Shown in pieces: positions 1 to 7,387 of a stretch of 13,505 nt of DNA; within the stretch, counting starts at the first letter, position 1, and every line of letters starts with the position of its first letter. The notes under the pieces were generated by a model. That model worked only from the letters and a program-made list of their open reading frames with translations. It was not told the origin of the DNA and did no database searches. Origin of the DNA: Podochytrium sp. JEL0797 (Eukaryota; Chytridiomycota; Chytridiomycetes; Chytridiales; Chytriomycetaceae); NCBI GenBank assembly GCA_027596195.1, contig JADGJG010000719.1, forward strand, positions 1 to 13,505, read 5' to 3'. Position numbers and translations under genes: made by a program.

Positions 1-460
1 GCGACGATTTAGCCGTGAGTCACCTCTTTTTTCTTTCTCAAAGATTTGCAGATCTGACAATTCCGAAACGCGCTTCTTCTTCAAAAAATACAGTACAGAT
101 CCTCATCGTGATCCTCATCATAGTAAGGGATACAAGAGGGGTAAGCCGGGGAATTGGCTTTCAACCTTTTCTTTGCTGTGTTTCTTTCACATTTATTGGC
201 TGCTGGTTCAACTTGCTGAATAAATAAGTTAATGAGAATGATTTCAAGTGGTGGAGAGTGGGCTTAAGAGCCGTTTTTGCTCGCGCTTCCTTCGAAGTCA
301 GCAGGCACACTATGAGGACCTCGTGTTGGAAACAGCAGCGTCTAAGAAGAATGACAGACTGCTTCTCCACACACAGGGTGCCAGGGACTCCCTGGTCGAA
401 ACCTCCACTGGGGCAGGGTAATGAGGAAAACAAAAACGCTTTCAAATTCCCGCCCAAACA

Positions 461-1255
461 ATGCTCGACCGCCTTCCCAACGAAATCGTCACTCTCGTTT
501 ACCGCTGGTTGCCTCTTTCCGTCGTGCGCAAAACGACACGCATCCTGAGCCGCAGACACCGCCAGCTTTCGCTCCAGCGCATGGTTGCGGCGGTCGCGCG
601 CCTGGATATTTCTTTCTCCAACCGATTCGGGCCCACTAATACTCGTTGCTCGTTGCCAAAGACATCGAATACCCCAAACAACCTCGTTTTCAGCACTCCG
701 CACGTCATGCTGTCTGAATTTGAATGCCAATCCACATCCCAGTCAACGCTGACCATCGCAAGAAAAGCCGAGTGTGTCATTCGCGAGGACTTCCTCTTTG
801 GCTGCAGCGCCCAACTCCAGAATTCCAACTTGGATCCATCCGTTCCCACTAGAGTGGCCTTGCCCTTGTCTGCCTTTGACCTCACCACGTATTTCCCTTC
901 GTCCGATTACAAAAGGCGCGCGATGCGTCCCATTCCAAAGGGCGGCTGGATTCCCGGCACCATCGTCACCAAAGATTTCACATTCACCAAAAGTTTCGAC
1001 CTCGAAAGAATGTGGACCCCATTTTTTGAGCGCCCCGCGAGTATTCCTGTGATTCCGTTAGAATGGAACGTCCGGGTCACGTGCGAAATCCCGCCCGTTG
1101 GGCGAAATCGCGTGTATCATATGGCGGCGAGCCTGCAATCCATTGAGTTGCCTTGCGCGCTTGTGTTGAAGGAGATTTTGAAGTACAAGCCGCCAATGTA
1201 TGGGCCGCAACCAGAGCCACCTTCGAACACTCGTTATGATTGCCCTGTCCAGTAG
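461..1255 (+). CDS. Putative F-box protein, single exon
   Basis: Uninterrupted 264-codon frame from ATG 461 to TAG 1253-1255. The start lies in an A-rich leader (ACA before ATG) and the F-box begins almost at once. Residues 4-35 (LPNEIVTLVYRWLPLSVVRK and following) fit an F-box: Leu-Pro-x-Glu-Ile at the start, then hydrophobic positions spaced for three helices and an RHR-Q-L end. F-box proteins bind Skp1 and present substrates to SCF ubiquitin ligases; that role is inferred here from the motif alone. The remaining 230 residues show no repeat (no LRR, WD40 or Kelch) that I recognise, so the substrate-binding part is unknown. There are several Trp/Pro-rich stretches (GGWIPGTIV near residue 167, ERMWTPFFERP near 183) and no signal peptide or membrane segment. 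An AATAAA follows 27 nt after the stop. Existence of the gene is fairly likely; the F-box call is moderately sure. Confidence 0.68.
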   Translation: MLDRLPNEIVTLVYRWLPLSVVRKTTRILSRRHRQLSLQRMVAAVARLDISFSNRFGPTNTRCSLPKTSNTPNNLVFSTPHVMLSEFECQSTSQSTLTIARKAECVIREDFLFGCSAQLQNSNLDPSVPTRVALPLSAFDLTTYFPSSDYKRRAMRPIPKGGWIPGTIVTKDFTFTKSFDLERMWTPFFERPASIPVIPLEWNVRVTCEIPPVGRNRVYHMAASLQSIELPCALVLKEILKYKPPMYGPQPEPPSNTRYDCPVQ

Positions 1256-1281
1256 AGAAAGAAGGGGGGATTAATGGAGTT

Positions 1282-1287
1282 AATAAA
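1282..1287 (+). terminator. Polyadenylation signal AATAAA of the F-box gene
   Basis: AATAAA lies 27 nt downstream of the stop at 1255, the usual distance for a fungal cleavage/polyadenylation element. Seen directly; its use is inferred. Confidence 0.45.
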
Positions 1288-1472
1288 CGGACTTGATATG
1301 ATGACTTCCATCTACTATATTTGGCAAAATCCGACAGGCGGGACCAAAGAAACTCCCCCAGCTTTCCACGTCCGCCCAAATCCCTAAGCATCCGCAGATT
1401 TTTTTCCCTCAAACGGCGCGCGGCTTGAGCAAGTGAAGCTGGAGCGGCAACTGCTAAATGTCTTTGTCAAAG

Positions 1473-1494
1473 AGCAATTCATCAGCAATTCATC
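1473..1494 (+). repeat. Tandem duplication of an 11-bp unit
   Basis: AGCAATTCATC occurs twice without a gap (1473-1483 and 1484-1494), in the AT-rich stretch just upstream of the small ORF at 1576. It may be a replication-slippage product; no function is evident. Confidence 0.8.
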
Positions 1495-1575
1495 CCCTCT
1501 TGAAATAATTTATTTTTCCCCCATACCCTTCTCAGAACTAAAAGTCTCAGATTGTCCCTATCGAAAGAAGAAAAA

Positions 1576-1830
1576 ATGCTTGGATCAAGGAAGCGGCGCC
1601 GATTGAAGGACGTCCGCAGACTTCAAGCCAATCACCAGCCCAACGCCATTATTATGACCAAGTTTTTCGAGGTGGCTTGGCCTTTCGCCTACAAGGCTGC
1701 GGGCGAAGACGACCCCGTCAAACCCTCCCTTGACGCGATGCGGCGGATTGCGGCCGGACTCCAAAGCGGCATAGAAGTCAAGAGGCGCTCCCTTCGGGGC
1801 CTTGGTCTGCGCAATTTTGTGCCTCCTTAA
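1576..1830 (+). CDS. Doubtful small basic protein, 84 aa
   Basis: ATG 1576 sits in an A-rich context (GAAAAAATG) and the frame runs to TAA 1828-1830. The frame is open further upstream to 1552, but without an earlier ATG. The predicted protein starts very basic (GSRKRRRLKDVRRLQ), then has a more balanced middle (TKFFEVAWPFAYKAAGEDD) and an Arg-rich end. Third codon positions are mostly C/T/G, which looks somewhat coding. I recognise no domain, and there is no AATAAA close downstream. It could be a real small gene, a remnant of a longer gene, or chance. It lies alone in an 880-bp gap between the F-box gene and the 3' end of the methyltransferase gene. Confidence 0.3.
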   Translation: MLGSRKRRRLKDVRRLQANHQPNAIIMTKFFEVAWPFAYKAAGEDDPVKPSLDAMRRIAAGLQSGIEVKRRSLRGLGLRNFVPP

Positions 1831-1934
1831 CATGTCCTGCGAGGAATAATTTGCTCGCGACGCGTTAAGTTTTAATGGGATTTTGACAGGTCCCCTGATC
1901 TCATAACACCGAAAACGCACACACACAAGATCAA

Positions 1935-1958
1935 CCCCCCCCCCCCCCCCCCCCCCCC
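1935..1958 (+). repeat. Homopolymer of 24 C
   Basis: Uninterrupted C run (G on the minus strand), preceded by a short CA-rich stretch (about 1918-1927). It is the most extreme low-complexity tract in the window. Its exact length in the assembly is uncertain because homopolymers are error-prone. It lies in non-coding DNA about 160 bp beyond the poly(A) signal of the minus-strand methyltransferase gene. Confidence 0.95.
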
Positions 1959-2119
1959 ACCTACCCATCACACGGTCGTAATGCCGCCTTACGTATATGC
2001 CTTCTTTCTGCATCCATGCTTATCCAGGAATGGCGCGCATTTCAACCCACGTGAAAATTACATTTTGGCATTTCAAACGGGGTGGCATTTACCCGAATAT
2101 TGGATCGAGAGGACAACAA

Positions 2120-2125
2120 TTTATT
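2120..2125 (-). terminator. Polyadenylation signal AATAAA of the methyltransferase gene
   Basis: On the minus strand AATAAA lies 12 nt past the TGA at 2138-2140. Position and sequence fit a 3' end signal. Confidence 0.45.
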
Positions 2126-2137
2126 ATTGGGCGGAAA

Positions 2138-2920
2138 TCACTTGCGTCTCCACACGGAAATCATTTGTCTCCCATTCTTGCTCCGATCCATCCCCCCCGT
2201 GACAACTTCAGACGCGTCCAAATCACGCACCAACAGTTTCTCAAAGTTGTCCGACAGGAGATCATCGTAAATTTCTTCACTCAACGCAAAAGGTGGTCCG
2301 CGTTCGTCAGGGTCACGCAGCGGGAACATGAGACAAATCAAGTGTCCGTTTGGCGCGGTGAGAGCGGCCATTTGGGCGGACCAGGCGGGACGTTGGGATG
2401 GGTGAATTGCGCAAAGGAATCTGGGCGTGAAAACACGTATGTAAATCATCGTGACTTTGGGGGAGCAGTGTGGGAGTCCTCACGTGTGATCAAAAACAAC
2501 ATTGAACAGTTCGTCCGGTTTGACTTCGAAAAAGTTGATCAAGAGGGCTTCGGCACGGTCTGTAGACAAGTTCGCTTTCGCGAGTTCCTTCCGGGCTTCC
2601 GCGATTCCCTATCACGAATGTCAGTCATCTCGCCGACACGCCGGGGTTGTAAACTCCAAATGGGGTGAGAACTCAACTGTCTCGCTGATATCCAATCCAA
2701 CCACATGCACTCCAGGCTTCTGGGCAAACGCAACTAAGTCATAACCGCGTCCCACGCCTGGGATCAGGACGCGGTGTGTGGTTTGGGTTGAAGGAAAGAG
2801 GGAGTCGTGGTGCGAGCGAAGGATGGACACGAGGGCTGGTGTGGCGCTTCCGAGGTCCCATCCTGTGCGGTTGTTTGACCAGGCGGATTCCCAGTAGTTG
2901 GCGTCGGGGATGGTTGCCAT
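2138..2920 (-). CDS. SAM-dependent methyltransferase, TPMT / thiol methyltransferase family, three exons
   Basis: Exons on the minus strand: 2920-2678, 2608-2484, 2420-2138 (243+125+283 nt, 216 aa). Intron 1 (2677-2609, 69 nt, GTTGAG..TAG, branch-like ACTGAC) and intron 2 (2483-2421, 63 nt, GTGAGG..CAG) were placed because splicing restores the family pattern across both joins. N-terminus NYWESAWSNNRTGWDLG (residues 9-24) is the typical entry segment. VLIPGVGRGYD (51-61) and VVGLDISE (73-80) form the SAM-binding loop and the acidic ribose-binding strand. FNVVFDHTFLCAIHP (about 116-130), RPAWSAQM (133-140) and FPLRDPDERGPPF follow in the family order. Members (thiopurine S-methyltransferase, plant HOL halide/thiol methyltransferases, fungal relatives) methylate thiols, thiocyanate or halides; the substrate here cannot be told. 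There is no targeting peptide, so probably cytosolic. It is somewhat short for the family but complete, and is transcribed divergently from eEF3. Confidence 0.88.
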
Positions 2921-3533
2921 TTTCGACGAAAGTTTTTGGTGCTGCCATTATTCATCAAAGGGTCGAGACGTTCCGCCTGACAAGTCTCGTCAGGTTTGAA
3001 ATCGATTCGCATTTACGAATGTCGCGCACATACGCAACTTCGAAATCTCGTTAATCATCTAGAAAAATGGAGGCTTCGGTCTTTGGAACTTGGCAGTGAG
3101 GTTTACCGTTTGGGTGGACCCATACGCAACGATGCTGGGGGTGAATCGATTGCGCACGGATGTCTTTTAATGTGCCTCAAACTCGATCGGTTGGTTTGAA
3201 GCTGACATCAAAACCGCCTCGTTTAAAAAAAAGCGTCGCAAGTCTTGCACGCGGTCTGCGCCCAAATGGGATAATTCAAAAACTTCCACAATTCCCTAAG
3301 GTATTCAATGGAGTGAATGGAATGTTTGAAACCCTGGTTTGATGGAATTTGACAGCGTATTTGATTTTTATTTTCTAATTCATTTTTTCAAAAGGGCTTT
3401 TACGTTACGTGAAGGGAATGGGGAAGTTCTTCTGTTCTCTCTATCAAAAAGAAACAATCAAGGATCGGAGAATTTTTGCTTTTTTTTCCAATTTTGCGCA
3501 TCGGTTTTTTTTTCTTCCTCCTCACAAACAACG
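2921..3533. promoter_or_regulatory. Divergent intergenic region between the methyltransferase and eEF3 genes
   Basis: 613 bp with only short frames lacking recognisable protein features. It must hold the promoters of both flanking genes. The 3' end, just before the eEF3 ATG, is strongly T/C-rich on the coding strand (T8 near 3481, T9 near 3505, then CTTCCTCCTC), the pyrimidine-rich leader often seen before highly expressed fungal genes. No clear TATA box or known operator could be assigned. Confidence 0.45.
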
Positions 3534-6500
3534 ATGGCCGACAAGTTTATCAAGACTTGCACCACTTCCACTGCCGCTGCCGAGCGCTCTGCCGCCGCCG
3601 CCGACTTGGCGGCCCTTGTCAAGGCGTCTGGCTCTGCGGTCCTTGTCTCTGCCAAGATCCTTGAGCAGCTCCAAAAGGCCGCTGAGGACAAGAAGAACGC
3701 CGTGGCGCGCGAAGGCGCTGCCGAGGCCTTCTCCGCCATTGCCAAGGCCCTTGGCGCTGAGGCCCTCAAGGCTGAGCCCGTCCTGTTGCGTGCGCTGCCT
3801 GTCGTGCTTGAGAACCAGGGTGAGTTGGTTACCCGTTCTAGGGCGAGTGTGGTAGTGCTGTACGGAGTGTGTGCTAGGGAGTGTGTACTAGTAGTCTAGG
3901 GCTCTGATCATGCGGTGGTGATCGAGAGAAACGGTGGATCACGGATTCCAGATACTGCCGAAAAACGTCGCTTGTTCTTGCTTTTGGCTGGTTTCACATT
4001 TTGGCTCAAGCCTGTCACCCGCCCACCCACTCTCAGCGAATTCACCCAATTCACCCAATACTAACACATCAACGCAGGTGACAAATCCGCCCCCGTCAAG
4101 AACGCCACGTTCACTGCCGGAAAGGACATCATCGCCTACGTTGTCTCCCTCACCGAGAAGCACATGACCGTTGCCCAGCCGTACCTTGCCAAGTACTTGC
4201 CCAACATCCTCGCTGCCTGTGGAGACAAGAAGGTTGCCAAGGACCTCAAGGCTGCCTGTGCCAACGCTGCCCAGCTCATCTGCAAGAACCTCTCGCAGAA
4301 CGCTCTCCGCGACATTGTCATCACTCTCATCAACGCACAGGACTCCTTCCAGTCCAAGACCGGAACCCGTGCCGCTGCCCTTGCCGCCATTGCTGGATTC
4401 TCCAACTCGGCCCCTGAGCAACTCGGATTCGCTCTTACCCAGATTGTCCCCGAAATCTCCAAGTCTGTCGTTGACACTGACCCCACCATCTCTGAGCTTG
4501 GTGAGGCTGCCTTGACTGCCTCTTGCGACGTTATCGGAAACCGTGACTTGGAGCACATGGTGCGTTGTTGTTTATCTGTGGTTTTTTGTTGACATGTTTT
4601 GACATGTTCTTGCCTTGCAGACTGGCCCCATCGTCCGTTCCGTTACCCACCCCGACGAGGTTGCCGAGATTATGCACAAGTTGGCCGGAGTCACCTTTGT
4701 GTCTTCCGTTGAGTCCCCCGCCTTGGCCATGGTTACCCCCTTGTTGATCCGTGGTCTCGCGTCTGGAATCACCACCACCATGCGTCAGTCCGCCGTTATC
4801 GTCGACAACATGGCCAAGCTCGTCAACAACCCCCTCGACGCCGCTCCCTTCATGGGACTCCTGATCCCTGGTCTTGAGAAGGCCACCGAGACTCTCTCCA
4901 ACCCGGAAGCCCGTGCCGTTGCCGAGAAGACCCTCGCCGCCATGAACAAGCTCAACTTGCTCATTGAGAAGGAGAAGACTCGTCAGAAGGAGATTGACCT
5001 CGACAACGTTGTTGCCGCCATCAAGTCCAAGGTTCCCGCCGAGACCGATGACGGTACCTTCATCCGTCACGTTGGACAAATCTGCTGCTCGTTGATGTCT
5101 CTCCGCAAGTTTGACGTTGACTCGTGGAAGGAGGTTGAGAAGTTCATTGCCGTGTTGGACGCTGCCAAGGCTGCCACTATTGTCGAGGCCCTCCGTGTCG
5201 AGTGTGACGCTATGGTCAAGCCCCTCCCTGCCCACGATGACGAGGGTGATGACGATGGTGAGGAGTTGTGTAACTGTGTGTTCACGCTCGCTTACGGAAC
5301 CAAGATTTTGCTCCACAACACTTCCATGAGGTTTGTATTGATTTTGTTGATTGATTGTTCTGTGCATTTTGCTGATGGCTCCTTTATTGCAACAGATTGA
5401 AGCGTGGTGCCAAGTACGGACTTTTGGGAGGAAACGACTCTGGAAAGACCACCCTCATGAGATCCATCGCCAACGGAGCCGTTGAAGGATTCCCCGACGC
5501 CTCGGAGGTCCGCACCGTGTTTGTCGAAGCCGATATTCTCGGAGAGCTCTCCCACTTGTCCTGTGTCGACTATGTCTTGGAGGACCCGCGTCTCAAGCAC
5601 TGCAACCGCGAGGAAGTTCTCGCCGTGCTCAACTCTGTCGGATTCGTCGAGACTGGAAAGGCCAACCCGTTCCACGCCGTGTCTACCCTCTCTGGAGGAT
5701 GGAGAATGAAGCTCGCTCTTGCCAGAGCCATGTTGCAGAAGGCCGACATTTTGTTGCTCGATGAGCCCACCAACCACTTGGACGTTTTGAACGTGCAGTG
5801 GGTCATGAACTACATTCTCTCCTTGACCAACGTTACCGCCATCATGGTGTCGCACGACTCCAAGTTCCTCAACACCGTCTGCACGCACATTATGCAGATT
5901 GACCGTCTCAAGTTGAACACGTACCGTGGAAACCTGAACTCCTTCATTGAGCGCAACCCGGAGGCCCAGTCGTACTTCTCGCTCAAGAAGACCAAGCTCT
6001 CCTTCAAGTTCCCTGAGCCCGGTCCCATTGAGGGAATCAAGTCCCGCTCCAAGGCCCTCATGAAGATGGTCGGATGTGACTTCACCTACCCCGGTAACAC
6101 CAAGCCCACCCTCTTCAACATCACCATCCAAGTCTCCATGGCGTCCCGTGTCGGATGTGTCGGAGAGAACGGAGCCGGTAAATCCACCATGATCAAGGTC
6201 CTCACTGGAGAAGTCGTTCCCCAGACCGGAGACGTGTGGAAGCACCCGAACGCACGTATCGCCTACGTCGCCCAACACGCTTTCCACCACATTGAAGCCC
6301 ACTTGGACAAGACCCCCAACGAGTACATTCGTTGGCGTTACGCCGACGGATCCGACAAGGAGTCCCTTGTCAAGGTTTCCATGCAGCTCACTGACGCTGA
6401 GAAGAAGCTCCAAATGACGTCTACCCTCATGTCGTGGAAGGGCGCTGACGGCAAGCTTGTGCAAGCCAAGAAGATTATCGGATCCATTACCGGCCAACGT

Positions 6501-7208
6501 CGTCAAGTCAAGAACGACTTTGAGTACGAAGTCATTTTCCAGGGCGAGACGCGGTCTGCTGAAGGAATCTACATTGACTCGAAGCAGTTGAACAAGTTGG
6601 GATGGGAGAAGGAGGTGAAGGCGATTGACACGCGGATCGCGCAAGCGGCCGGACAATACGTGCGCACGCTTTCTTCGGCGCAGGTCGAAGCGCATTTGGG
6701 AGATGTGGGTCTCGAGCCCGAGTTCGCCACTCACTACCGCATGTCTGCGCTTTCTGGAGGACAGAAGGTCAAGGTTGTGATGGCTGCTGCGTTGTGGAAC
6801 CAGCCCCACATTTTGATTTTGGACGAGCCGACCAACTACTTGGACCGTGAGGCCCTCGGTGCGCTCGCGAACGCGATTGAAGGGTTCGGAGGAGGTGTTG
6901 TCATCATTTCCCACAACTCTGAGTTCGTGTCTCAAATCTGTCACGAAGAGTGGCTCATGGATGCCGGATACCTCGCGACCAAGGGAGAGGCCGGATGGAT
7001 GGACCGTGTTGGAGACAAGATTGACGATCAGGCTGGAATCGCCGTGATGGAGGACGCGTTTGGAAACAAGTCTGCTGTGAAGGGAAAGAAGAAGATGTCG
7101 AAGCGTGAGGAGAAGGTGTTCATGAAGGCTGTCAAGGCCAAGATTGATGCGGATATTGATTTGGATGAGGAGGAGTATGAGTTTGCTACGGAGCACAACT
7201 TGTTCTGA
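3534..7208 (+). CDS. TEF3: Translation elongation factor 3 (eEF3), ABC-F ATPase, four exons
   Basis: Exons 3534-3819, 4078-4559, 4621-5330, 5396-7208 (286+482+710+1813 nt; 1096 aa, yeast eEF3 is 1044). Introns are 258, 61 and 65 nt; the first has a perfect TACTAAC branch site (4059-4065) and the second a GTGCGT donor. Residues 1 to about 440 are the Ala/Leu-rich HEAT-repeat and four-helix regions. ABC1 has Walker A GGNDSGKTT (504-512), signature LSGGW (591-595), LLLDEPTNHLD (Walker B), H-loop SHD. ABC2 has GENGAGKST (749-757), an inserted chromodomain-like segment (about 784-890), LSGGQ (945-949), LILDEPTNYLD, SHN. A Lys-rich then acidic tail ends the protein. eEF3 acts on cytosolic ribosomes, using ATP to open the L1 stalk and release E-site tRNA, and helps recycling. 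The exon sequence is highly biased to C/G-ending codons, as expected for very high expression. Walker A GGNDSGKTT differs from the usual GxNGxGKST (D for G) but keeps GKT. Confidence 0.97.
3820..4077 (+). other. Long first intron of eEF3
   Basis: 258 nt, GTGAGT donor to CAG acceptor, about four times the length of the window's typical introns. It holds a consensus TACTAAC branch site at 4059-4065, 12 nt before the acceptor, and a 9-bp direct duplication (AATTCACCC twice, 4039-4056) just upstream of it. The exon join (CAG G|GT GAC) keeps the frame. First introns of highly expressed fungal genes are often longer; a regulatory role is only a possibility. Confidence 0.85.
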
Positions 7209-7282
7209 GGAGTTTAATTATTTCTCTTACATTTTGAAGACGTTGTTTTGTCTTATTCCTTTTTCTTTCTTCTCTCTGTCTC

Positions 7283-7288
7283 AATAAA
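7283..7288 (+). terminator. Polyadenylation signal AATAAA of eEF3
   Basis: AATAAA lies 75 nt after the stop, following a T-rich tract (7250-7281). It fits a 3' end signal, leaving only about 100 bp before the HBS1 start codon. Confidence 0.5.
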
Positions 7289-7387
7289 TCTTGAGGTAAC
7301 TTTAATGTCTGTTTTGAGAAGTGAATGGGGGGGAGGAGGAGGAGTCGCGAGTTGGCCAGTTTTTTCCGAAAAAAAGTCTCACACACC

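Noticed and set aside
15..227. 70-codon plus-strand frame with a hydrophobic middle
   Set aside because: It has no ATG at its start (GTG), low-complexity content, and no support as a gene; GTGAGT there might at most be a donor of an upstream gene outside the window.
161..888. Minus-strand frames opposite the F-box gene (161-730 and 499-888)
   Set aside because: No domain is seen, and the plus-strand frame has an F-box at the correct N-terminal place.
1585..2013. 142-codon minus-strand frame with a poly-Gly stretch
   Set aside because: The Gly run is only the translation of the C homopolymer; the rest shadows the plus-strand ORF and has no recognisable features.
2621..2920. Methyltransferase read as a truncated single-exon 99-aa protein
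   Set aside because: After VVGLDISET the frame degrades, whereas splicing two introns with normal borders restores conserved family segments to the C-terminus, so the gene is intact.
5292..7196. 634-codon open frame on the minus strand opposite eEF3
   Set aside because: It mirrors the eEF3 exon, whose codon bias avoids codons that give stops on the other strand. The protein is Leu/Val/Gly/His-rich without a known domain, and eEF3 motifs on the plus strand are unambiguous. The same holds for 3939-4556 and 4531-5367 (-).
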